DNA of 31,379 nucleotides from JAVVUQ01 sp036653075 (lineage in GTDB: Bacteria > Bacillota > Clostridia > Christensenellales > CAG-314), in NCBI GenBank assembly GCA_036653075.1, contig JAVVUQ010000012.1, forward strand, positions 1 to 31,379, in the 5' to 3' direction. Made by a program: the position numbers and the translations under genes. Positions 24,171 through 31,379 of the stretch are shown one piece after another. The first letter of the stretch is position 1; each line of letters opens with the position of its first letter. Under the pieces are notes generated by a model. It was not told the DNA's origin. It did no database searches and worked only from the letters and a program-made list of their open reading frames with translations.

Positions 24171-24236
24171 TCTACTTTTATTTTATATTAATTCTACTTT
24201 TATTTTATATTAATCTTACTTTTATTTTATATTAAA
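24171..24236. repeat. 22-bp tandem repeat, three copies, upstream of ftsY
   Basis: Two exact 22-bp units at 24171-24192 and 24193-24214 (beginning TCTACTTTTATTTTA) and a third with a one-base insertion to about 24236. It lies between the smc stop and the ftsY start. Confidence 0.9.
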
Positions 24237-24248
24237 TATAATTACTGT

Positions 24249-27200
24249 TTAGCAATTATTATGAAGCGCTGTGATTGATTTTTCGGTTAGTTGAACGCTT
24301 ACAATTTTGCTAACGCCTTTTTCTTGCATAGTAACTCCAAATAATTCATTTGCGCATTCCATAGTTGGTTTTTTATGAGTAATTATAATAAATTGTGTAT
24401 CTGTTGAATACTTATGTAAGTAGTTTGCGACACGTTCGGCGTTTGCGTCGTCTAATGGCGCTTCAATTTCGTCTAAAACGCAAAATGGCATAGGTTTAAG
24501 TTTTAAAATAGCGAACAATATCGCTATGCAAGTGAGCGCTCTTTCACCGCCCGAAAGCAGCGATATATTTTGCAACTTTTTACCTGGCGGTTGCGCTTCA
24601 ATTTCTATTCCGTAATCTAATTCTTCCTTGTCGTCTACTCGTTCTATAATCATATTAGCTTTTCCGCCGTTAAACAATTCCTTGAACACTTCGGCAAAAT
24701 TACTATTAATAGTTGCAAACCCTACGTTAAATCTATTAACAATTTCTATTGTAAGTTCAGCAATGATTTTTTCCAAATCAGATTCCGCTTTTTCTAAATC
24801 TTCCATTTGTTTACAATCGCTTTCGTATTCTTCTTTTACCTCTTTATATTCTTCAATCGCATTAACGTTTACGTTTCCTAATTTTGTAATACATAATCTT
24901 AATCGATTTATTTCCTTTTTATTTCCGCTCATATTATAAGCGTTATCTTTAAATCTAAGAGCGGCGGAGTAAGTCAAGTCATAATCTTCTTCAATTTTAG
25001 CGCGCATTGATTCTAAATCTGCATCAATACGCTCAGCGTTAAATAGTTCACGGCTTTTCAATTGATTTAGTCGCATAACTTCATTATTTATTGTAGCGCG
25101 TTCTTTATCAATATAAGCAAATTCTCCGCTTAATTGTTGTTTAAGTTCCATTTTAATATTTACAACTTGTTCTAACGCAGTTAATTCATTAGACATTTTG
25201 TCGTCGCTATCATAGTATAATTCACGTTCAATAGCTTCGCACGCTTCCTTATCCATTTGCAACATATCTTTTTTATAATCGCATAATTTCTTGGTTTCTT
25301 CATTATTGATGTTAAGCCGTTCGATTTCGCTATTAATATTCTCAATTTGGCTATGCAGCAATGCTGATTTTTGCTTGTTTTCCGATATAGCGGCAATTAT
25401 ACTATCTTTTTGCGTGGATAATTCCATTAATAATTTTTCTTCAATACTTGCTCCTTTATTTGTTTTTTCCTGCAAGATTAAAAGATTATCATTGTTTTCT
25501 TTCGCTTTTGCATATTCAGCTTCAATATATTTTGCTCTTAATTCTTTTTCTGCCTTTTCCGCCTTTAATTTAACAACGCTACTTTTTTCATTCTCGCTAT
25601 ATGCGCTATTGCTGTATATTTTCTCTTTATATTTTGCAATAGTTACTGCAAAAAAGCTCAATTGTTTGTTGTCCTCTTCCTTTTTAATCATACTGTTATT
25701 TCTTTTTTCAATAGTGTCTAAATATTCGCTTTTTAATGTAGCGGAAATTTTGCTTATTTCTGCCATTTTTTGTTCGGATTCTGCTATTTGACGGTCAGTA
25801 GATAAGATATTATATTCTTTTGTTCTATTGCTTCCGCCAGACATTGAACCTTGCGGTGTTAAAATTTCTCCTTCCAAAGTTACAATTCTAAATGCGTATC
25901 GATATTTGCGAGCAATTTTAACAGCATTTTCCATTGTATCAGCAACCAACGTCCCACCTAACAAATTAGATATAACAGGTTGGAATTTTTCGTCATAAGT
26001 TATAAGTTTTGCCGCTATTCCCAAAGCGCCTTTTTCATTAAGCGCATTTTTTTCTTCAAACCAATGTGTTTTTACGCTACTAATAGGCAAAAACGTCAAT
26101 CTACCATATTTATTTTTCTTTAAATATTCAATTACCTCAGCGGCATCTTCTTCAGTTTTTGTAATAATATTTTGCAACGCTCCGCCTAAAACAGTTTCAA
26201 TAGCTGTTTCATAATCGCTTTGCACTTTTATTACATTTCCTACTACGCCCAAAATACAACGCTGTAATTTGCTATTTTCCACGCAGTCTTTCATCAACAA
26301 TTTAACCGTTTGATTAAATCCTTCGTACCTTTCAGATATTCCTTTAAGCATATCTCGGTTGGTTTTAATACGCAAATACTGTTCGTTATACTCCGCTATC
26401 TGTTTCGATAATTCGATATAACGTTCATTTAATTTCTTAAATTCTTCTTCATTTTCCCACAACGAACTTTCTAAAATTTTTGATTTTCTCTCCGCTTCAT
26501 TGTAATCTAATAACAACTGTCTTTCGTCGCCGCCAAGGGAATTAAGTTTCTGTGATAATGTATTTTCTTCTTCTTCCAAAACTTTTAATCGTTCGTTTAC
26601 TGACTGCTTTTCCGATAATAACGTAGCAATTTTACTTTTATTTTCCGTAATATCGTCCATTAACTGCATTACATCAGAATTTTCTTGGTCAATCTTGTCC
26701 TTTTGCGTATTGATTTTTTCATTTATTACATTTAGCCTCTTAATCATCTCATCTATTTCTTTAATCGATAACTTTTCAGCTTCATATTTTACGGATTTTT
26801 CTAACGCAATTGATTCAATACGTTCATTGCTTGTTTTTATACTTTTTTCAGCGTTAGTAATATCATTATTTAATCCGTTGATAATTTTTTCAAAAGCGTT
26901 AATTCTTTCTATAAGTACGTTGTGTTCGCCTATTCGCCTTTCGATTTGTACTTTTATTTCCGTGGCTTTACCATTATTTTTCGCAATTTCGCTGTCTGTT
27001 TGAGCAATTTTATTTATTAATATTTCGTAACGCTCCGATGCGTTTTCATACTGCTGTTCATTGTATTTTAATTCTTCCGTTATTGCGTCAATTTTTTTTA
27101 AATATTTTTCCTTTTGGTCATTTGAATTATCATAATTGTATATATATCCGTTTATTTCGTGATATTTTAATTCATCTTTTAATGTTAGATATTCCTTTGC

Positions 27201-27833
27201 GTCATTTGACTGTTTTAAAAGCGGTTCAATTCTTTTGCTTAATACGGATAAAATATCCCTTATTCTATCCATATTAGCGTGCGTGCGCGCAATTTTACGT
27301 TCAGTTTCGTTTTTACGCACTCTAAATTTACTTATACCCAAAGCTTCTTCAAAAATTGAACGTCTATCTTCTGGCTTAGCATTTAAAATAGCGTCCATTC
27401 TGCCCTGTCCTACAACCGCATAGCCATCTCGCCCTAACCCACAGTCACGCAATAAATCAGAAATTTCTCTAAGCGTCGAATTTCTCCTATTTAAAAAATA
27501 TTCGCTCTCGCCCGATTTATAAAGCTTTCGAGAAATTACAACTTCATCAAACTCTAATGGAAATATCCTCGTTGTATTATCAAAAAACAATGATGCTTCA
27601 CAATAACTCATCGACTTACGCTTTTCAGTTCCGCCGAAAATTAAGTCTTGCATATTTTTGCCTCTTAATTGCCTACACGACTGCTCACCCAAAATCCAAC
27701 GTATCGCATCTGATACATTGCTTTTGCCACATCCATTTGGCCCGACAATTGCCGTTATTGCTTCGTTAAAGTTTATCTCGAGTTTGTCTGCAAAGGATTT
27801 AAATCCATACGCCTCAAGTTTTGTTAATTTCAT
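24249..27833 (-). CDS. smc: Chromosome segregation protein SMC
   Basis: A 1194-residue SMC of full length. The N-terminal ATPase half has Walker A GPNGCGKS (31-38). Long coiled coils rich in Glu, Lys and Asn flank a central hinge (about residues 505-680), which includes GVVGNVIKV and ends near GSMSGGS. The C-terminal half has the signature LLSGGERAL (S1094) and Walker B VLDEIEAPLD (D1121, E1122). As a dimer with ScpA and ScpB it compacts and segregates chromosomes; scpAB are not in the window. GGAGA abuts the start. The plsX-rnc-smc-ftsY order is the usual Firmicute one. Confidence 0.97.
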   Translation of the reverse strand: MKLTKLEAYGFKSFADKLEINFNEAITAIVGPNGCGKSNVSDAIRWILGEQSCRQLRGKNMQDLIFGGTEKRKSMSYCEASLFFDNTTRIFPLEFDEVVISRKLYKSGESEYFLNRRNSTLREISDLLRDCGLGRDGYAVVGQGRMDAILNAKPEDRRSIFEEALGISKFRVRKNETERKIARTHANMDRIRDILSVLSKRIEPLLKQSNDAKEYLTLKDELKYHEINGYIYNYDNSNDQKEKYLKKIDAITEELKYNEQQYENASERYEILINKIAQTDSEIAKNNGKATEIKVQIERRIGEHNVLIERINAFEKIINGLNNDITNAEKSIKTSNERIESIALEKSVKYEAEKLSIKEIDEMIKRLNVINEKINTQKDKIDQENSDVMQLMDDITENKSKIATLLSEKQSVNERLKVLEEEENTLSQKLNSLGGDERQLLLDYNEAERKSKILESSLWENEEEFKKLNERYIELSKQIAEYNEQYLRIKTNRDMLKGISERYEGFNQTVKLLMKDCVENSKLQRCILGVVGNVIKVQSDYETAIETVLGGALQNIITKTEEDAAEVIEYLKKNKYGRLTFLPISSVKTHWFEEKNALNEKGALGIAAKLITYDEKFQPVISNLLGGTLVADTMENAVKIARKYRYAFRIVTLEGEILTPQGSMSGGSNRTKEYNILSTDRQIAESEQKMAEISKISATLKSEYLDTIEKRNNSMIKKEEDNKQLSFFAVTIAKYKEKIYSNSAYSENEKSSVVKLKAEKAEKELRAKYIEAEYAKAKENNDNLLILQEKTNKGASIEEKLLMELSTQKDSIIAAISENKQKSALLHSQIENINSEIERLNINNEETKKLCDYKKDMLQMDKEACEAIERELYYDSDDKMSNELTALEQVVNIKMELKQQLSGEFAYIDKERATINNEVMRLNQLKSRELFNAERIDADLESMRAKIEEDYDLTYSAALRFKDNAYNMSGNKKEINRLRLCITKLGNVNVNAIEEYKEVKEEYESDCKQMEDLEKAESDLEKIIAELTIEIVNRFNVGFATINSNFAEVFKELFNGGKANMIIERVDDKEELDYGIEIEAQPPGKKLQNISLLSGGERALTCIAILFAILKLKPMPFCVLDEIEAPLDDANAERVANYLHKYSTDTQFIIITHKKPTMECANELFGVTMQEKGVSKIVSVQLTEKSITALHNNC

Positions 27834-27860
27834 CCATTCTCCATCTTTAAACTTAATTCT

Positions 27861-27896
27861 TTTATGCTTTTTGTTTTATTTTTATGCTTTTTGTTT
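27861..27896. repeat. 20-bp-period direct repeat upstream of smc
   Basis: TTTATGCTTTTTGTTT occurs at 27861-27876 and 27881-27896, a period of exactly 20 bp, in the 106-bp gap between rnc and smc. Confidence 0.8.
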
Positions 27897-27939
27897 ACGA
27901 TAAGTTTACTAATTTAAGTCTTTTTTATTATAAATAATT

Positions 27940-28650
27940 TTATTTACTTCTTTTATACTTACCATAACTTGCTTTGCTTGCGGCAGCTTGCGCTTCAGCT
28001 TTATTGATACCCACTCCCTCTCCGTAGACAGCGCCGTCAATTACTACTGCGTATTTAAATATAGGCGAGTGATCTGGCCCGCTTCTACTTTGAAGCGTAA
28101 ATTCTAAATTCTGTTTGCGTTTTTGTGTGAGTTCTTGTAATGCCGATTTATAATCAGTTATTGCGTCCGTTTCCATCATTTTATCAATCTTTGTTTTCAA
28201 CACGCTAAGCACAAAGCTTTCCGCTTTTGCAAATCCTTTTTCTAAATAAAGAACGCCCAAGCACGCTTCAAATAAATTTGCGTGTAATTTCTTTGGATTA
28301 CCGCATTTGATTGAATTACTATTATATTTCAAATAATTATGCAGTCCCAACTTTTCAGTTATTTCCGCAAGACTTTCAGTAGAAACAACGTTAGACTTAA
28401 TCTTAGAATATGTACCTTCATTTTTAAGCGGATAAGTTTTATATAAGTATGTCGCAACCGTAAATCCAAGCACGCTATCGCCTAAAAACTCTAATCGTTC
28501 GTTATCGCCTATGCGATGGTCGTTTGCGTACGAACTGTGCGTAAAAGCTTGAAAAATCATTGATTTGCCGCTAAAATGACATTTGTATATTTTATTACAA
28601 AAATCGGTTAATTCTGCGTTAGTATAATCGTTACTGTGGGTTTCTATCAT
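27940..28650 (-). CDS. rnc: Ribonuclease III
   Basis: A 236-residue double-strand-specific endoribonuclease of normal length. The RNase III signature NERLEFLGDSVL (50-61) carries E51, E54 and D58, matching E38, E41 and D45 of the E. coli enzyme. The second metal-ligand cluster is in the NLFEACLGVLYLE segment. The C-terminal dsRNA-binding domain runs from about residue 160, ending with GINKAEAQAAASKA. It processes rRNA precursors and structured mRNAs. Its ATG lies inside the end of plsX (20-nt overlap), with the ribosome binding site AGGGGC in plsX, so translation is coupled. The acpP gene often found between these two is absent. Confidence 0.96.
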   Translation of the reverse strand: MIETHSNDYTNAELTDFCNKIYKCHFSGKSMIFQAFTHSSYANDHRIGDNERLEFLGDSVLGFTVATYLYKTYPLKNEGTYSKIKSNVVSTESLAEITEKLGLHNYLKYNSNSIKCGNPKKLHANLFEACLGVLYLEKGFAKAESFVLSVLKTKIDKMMETDAITDYKSALQELTQKRKQNLEFTLQSRSGPDHSPIFKYAVVIDGAVYGEGVGINKAEAQAAASKASYGKYKRSK

Positions 28651-29641
28651 TTAAAGCCCCTTCTATTTTTTCAATCAACTTTGATTTATGCATTTCCAAA
28701 ACCTGCATAATCGAACCGCAAATTGATTCCGCCTTTGACGCTCCGTGCGATTTAATTATCGGTTTGCTCACTCCAACAAACGGAGCGCCGCCGCTTTGAT
28801 TGTAATCCATTATCTTCTTAACACGCATAAACGGCTTTTTTAAAATAGCAGCGCCAATTTTTGTCCACAAATTGGCCATCATTTCTCTTTTAAGTAACTT
28901 TAGCATCATTGTAGCCGTTCCTTCTGCCGACTTAAGCGCAATATTTCCATTAAATCCATCGGCTACTACTACGTCATAATTGCCTGTCAAAATATCCCGC
29001 GCTTCCATATTTCCAACAAAATCTATATTATCATCAGCTTTAAGTAGCGCAAATGTTTCCTTAGTCAAATCATTACCTTTTTTATCTTCGGTACCATTGC
29101 AAAGCAATCCTATCTTAGGTTTATCAATACCACAAACGCTTTGCATATACGCATTACCCATAATTGCAAATTGATATAGCATATGACTTTTACAATCAAC
29201 GTTTGCGCCGCAATCTAACAACAATACCTTTCCGCCTAAAATTGTCGGTAACATCGGCGCTAACGCAGGCCTATTTATACCTTTAATTCTACCAATTTTT
29301 AGCGTTGCTCCTATCAGTACCGCCCCCGTACTTCCAGCCGATACCATTCCTATACATTCTTCTTCATTTTTTGTGTATTCAAAGGCGCGCACAAGCGAAC
29401 TATCTTTTTTTGTCTTTATGGCAATCGTGGGCGCTTCATCATTTGTAATAACTTCACTCGTTCCAATTATCTCTATCCTATCCGCTTTAACGGAATATTG
29501 CGTGAGCTTTTTTTCAATCTCTCCCCTATCTCCAAATAAAACTAAATTAAATCCCGATTCACGCTTTAACGCCTCTACACAACCAACCAATATCTCATCT
29601 GGCGCAAAATCTCCGCCCATAACGTCCACTGCGATTTTCAT
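28631..29641 (-). CDS. plsX: Phosphate acyltransferase PlsX
   Basis: A 336-residue peripheral membrane enzyme that makes acyl-phosphate from acyl-ACP for phospholipid synthesis, used with PlsY. The N-terminus MKIAVDVMGGDFAP is diagnostic. Further family blocks are SAGSTGAVLIGA, RPALAPMLP, LLDCGAN, NGTEDKKGN and VADGFNGNIALKSAEG. AGGAG precedes the ATG. A plausible promoter lies at 29722-29749, making plsX the first gene of a plsX-rnc-smc unit. No fapR, fabD or acpP is nearby. Confidence 0.97.
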   Translation of the reverse strand: MKIAVDVMGGDFAPDEILVGCVEALKRESGFNLVLFGDRGEIEKKLTQYSVKADRIEIIGTSEVITNDEAPTIAIKTKKDSSLVRAFEYTKNEEECIGMVSAGSTGAVLIGATLKIGRIKGINRPALAPMLPTILGGKVLLLDCGANVDCKSHMLYQFAIMGNAYMQSVCGIDKPKIGLLCNGTEDKKGNDLTKETFALLKADDNIDFVGNMEARDILTGNYDVVVADGFNGNIALKSAEGTATMMLKLLKREMMANLWTKIGAAILKKPFMRVKKIMDYNQSGGAPFVGVSKPIIKSHGASKAESICGSIMQVLEMHKSKLIEKIEGALNDRNPQ

Positions 29642-29950
29642 AAATTACTCCTAAAACATAAATATTTTGACTTTAAAATTTATTTTAATCTTGATTATTC
29701 CACCTTGCTTTAATTATCATAATTATATTGCTATAATCAATAATACCAATAATGATAAATCGATTTTTAAATCGATTTTTTAAACATATGTATTTGATTG
29801 ATTAATTGCGCAAGTTTTTATCGTTTATTTGTTTTACATTTGATTTTTGTTAAAATTTGATTGTTTTTTAATAATGCTTATACTCAATACTATATTTTTA
29901 TTGTAACATATTCTAACTCTTTTTGCAACTTTATAACATAAATACTGTTA
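29642..29950. other. 309-bp intergenic region upstream of plsX
   Basis: It contains a probable plsX promoter and two copies of the palindrome AAATCGATTT at 29757-29766 and 29769-29778 (12-bp period) just upstream of its -35. The rest is AT-rich and shows no gene and no clear terminator for the metallophosphoesterase gene. Confidence 0.5.
29722..29749 (-). promoter_or_regulatory. Probable plsX promoter
   Basis: On the minus strand: TTGGTA (29749-29744), a 16-bp spacer, TATAAT (29727-29722). The start would be near 29715, with a leader of about 75 nt. The tandem AAATCGATTT palindromes immediately upstream may be operators. The -35 matches four of six. Confidence 0.45.
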
Positions 29951-30682
29951 CTATTCCCCAGCAAAATAGAAGTTTTTCATTTCTTCTCTACCAGGAATTT
30001 GTTTTTTGTCCATTTCATCTAACAATTTCTGTCTATCGTATGGTACTTTAATACGTTCAATAGTGTATGTCCTATCACTTTTTACCGTTAAAATTATAGC
30101 TCGAGCATAGCTGTATTTATGACAACCTAACGAGCCTACGTCAATATAAAGTCTTTCCCCCTCCATTACCATCGGCGAATGTTTATGCCCAAAAAAAACC
30201 ACCTCTCCATCCGCTTTCTTAAACATTTCATCTAATTTTTGCGGAGTCGGATTTTCCTCAATTACATAAAATCGTTCTCTCCCAATCTTTTCATCAAAAA
30301 ACCGCGCATAATGCATAAATGTAAATTTTCTTTCATACCATTGTTTATTAATAACATAAGGAAGTTTTTCCATTATCGGCCTATAATCATCGCCCGCCGC
30401 GCGAAATTCATACTCTTTATGCTCGGGAGGAACGTGAGAAAATCCCCTCCTAAGCGTTATATTTTTTAAATAATCATCATCGTGATTTCCACGCACACTT
30501 TGTATTTGCGGATTTTTAAGTAAAATTTCCATACATTCTTTTGGATATGCTCCCATTGACAATACATCGCCTAAATGAATAATTTCATCCATTCCACGCA
30601 ACTTAAATTCTTTAAGTATATTTTCTAACGCAGGTAAATTTGCGTGCGTATCTGTAAAAATTCCAACTTTTATTTGTTCCAT
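29951..30682 (-). CDS. Calcineurin-like metallophosphoesterase
   Basis: A 243-residue cytoplasmic protein with the complete metal-binding motif series of the YfcE/MJ0936-like group: D11 and H13 (TDTHAN), GDVLSMG, RGNHDDD, FFGHKHS and DVGSLG. Two metal ions (usually manganese or iron) activate water for phosphodiester cleavage. Natural substrates of this group are often unknown; YfcE-type enzymes cleave small phosphodiesters in vitro. AAGGGG precedes the ATG. It stands between the glycoside hydrolase gene and plsX with gaps of 109 and 309 bp, so it may be transcribed alone or with the gene upstream. Confidence 0.92.
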   Translation of the reverse strand: MEQIKVGIFTDTHANLPALENILKEFKLRGMDEIIHLGDVLSMGAYPKECMEILLKNPQIQSVRGNHDDDYLKNITLRRGFSHVPPEHKEYEFRAAGDDYRPIMEKLPYVINKQWYERKFTFMHYARFFDEKIGRERFYVIEENPTPQKLDEMFKKADGEVVFFGHKHSPMVMEGERLYIDVGSLGCHKYSYARAIILTVKSDRTYTIERIKVPYDRQKLLDEMDKKQIPGREEMKNFYFAGE

Positions 30683-30791
30683 TCTTGTCCCCTTATAATA
30701 ACCAAATTTTATATAATACGCAACAAATATAATAAAATTTGCTTACTTATTTGTCTTTTATATCTAATAACTATAATTTTTTCTTAAATTG

Positions 30792-31379
30792 TTATAGTAT
30801 CGGTATAATAATTTGCGCGCTTCCCAACCTACAATCGCCTTGAACATCACATACTATCTGTCCCGCATTTGTTACTTTAACATAAAACGAAGCGTTTCCA
30901 TTTGTTATTGGCATATTATCATTTCCAATAATTTCACCGCCTGAAACAGTCGCTTTAACCGCTCCCTTGTAATATCTTAAAAGAGTATTGTTTTGCGATA
31001 AAACACTGATATCAATTTGAATAATTTCATATGTGTCAGCAAGTTTAATTTCGTTATATCTACTACTGATTCTCATTGAGATTTTTGAAATCTCCTCAAT
31101 AGTTTTACTTATTACTTCTTTACCTTTTTTAACGCCCACAAACTTATAGTTGTCATTATAGCCCCACCTATAAACTAATTTTGCAGCTAAATCGCTCCAT
31201 TCCGATAACGTTTTATTGTATTTTTTTAATAACCGAGCTATTTCAAATTTTTCGACCGCTGTCAATGTATTACGCATATAAGATAACATAATTTTTGAAA
31301 CTTTTTCGCCATCAACTTCCGCTACGCCCAATAACTTGGCTGTATCAGCAGCAATTAAATTCTCTACAAAAAATGGAGG
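30792..31379 (-). CDS. C-terminal part of a large protein, probably glycoside hydrolase family 2 (cut by window edge)
   Basis: The frame is open from the window edge to a TAA at 30792, giving 195 visible residues. A TTG at 31331 could be taken as a start, but the frame continues upstream of it without a stop (PPFFVENLIAADTAKLLG), so this is a 3' fragment. The N-terminal visible part is helical. From about the GVKKGKEV segment it looks like a beta-sandwich, with VSGGEIIGND, then a glycine-rich turn, YVKVTNAGQIVCDVQG and RLGSAQIII. That pattern resembles the C-terminal Ig-like domains of family 2 beta-galactosidase-like enzymes. This assignment rests on recall of that pattern and is moderate at best. 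Catalytic residues, if any, lie outside the window. Confidence 0.55.
   Translation of the reverse strand, partial: PPFFVENLIAADTAKLLGVAEVDGEKVSKIMLSYMRNTLTAVEKFEIARLLKKYNKTLSEWSDLAAKLVYRWGYNDNYKFVGVKKGKEVISKTIEEISKISMRISSRYNEIKLADTYEIIQIDISVLSQNNTLLRYYKGAVKATVSGGEIIGNDNMPITNGNASFYVKVTNAGQIVCDVQGDCRLGSAQIIIPIL

Noticed and set aside
25291..25791. Long plus-strand open frames opposite smc, ftsY and other genes
   Set aside because: They are antisense to well-supported genes, hydrophobic by mirror composition, and lack ribosome binding sites.

Overview
The window is AT-rich bacterial chromosome with short, very AT-rich intergenic DNA, AGGAG-type ribosome binding sites and mostly TAA stops. The gene set fits an anaerobic, low-GC Firmicute (Clostridia-like): PerR with rubredoxin and reverse rubrerythrin, bcd-etfBA genes, and a plsX-rnc-smc-ftsY block. 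A closer placement cannot be made from the sequence alone. No tRNA, rRNA, CRISPR array, insertion sequence or prophage was seen.

Layout. (1) 1-2330, plus strand: peroxide and redox defence, with perR, a 37-residue free rubredoxin domain, a reverse rubrerythrin and thioredoxin. (2) 2524-7042, minus strand: a MarR regulator followed by the two halves of a heterodimeric ABC exporter that has one degenerate ATPase site. (3) 7043-7642: a 600-bp divergent region with three near-consensus sigma-A promoters, a dyad over the marR start, three TATCGATA palindromes and a candidate structured small RNA (or a 38-codon ORF). (4) 7643-14091, plus strand: dus and a NagD-like phosphatase, then maoC, bcd, etfB, etfA and an NAD-type SDR. 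The last five form a coherent acetoacetyl-CoA to butyryl-CoA segment that appears to use the (R)-3-hydroxyacyl-CoA isomer. A perfect 15-bp bidirectional terminator ends the block. (5) 14393-24079, minus strand (listed in increasing coordinates, so opposite to transcription): M3 oligopeptidase, NADP-type SDR, ABC-F ATPase, hisS, pgi, a shortened phosphohexomutase homologue without its catalytic residues, and ftsY. (6) 24249-31379, minus strand: smc, rnc, plsX, a metallophosphoesterase and the 3' end of a probable glycoside hydrolase family 2 gene that is cut by the window edge.

Most interesting points: the phosphohexomutase-like pseudoenzyme between ftsY and pgi; the candidate small RNA and the apparently leaderless dus mRNA; the (R)-type butyryl-CoA gene set; and a recurring pattern of intergenic tandem repeats whose units differ in sequence but mostly share a 20-22-bp period, about two helical turns.

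Limits: all family assignments come from reading motifs and recalling families. No alignment, folding or database search was run, and promoters in DNA this AT-rich are credible only where both boxes and spacing are near consensus.
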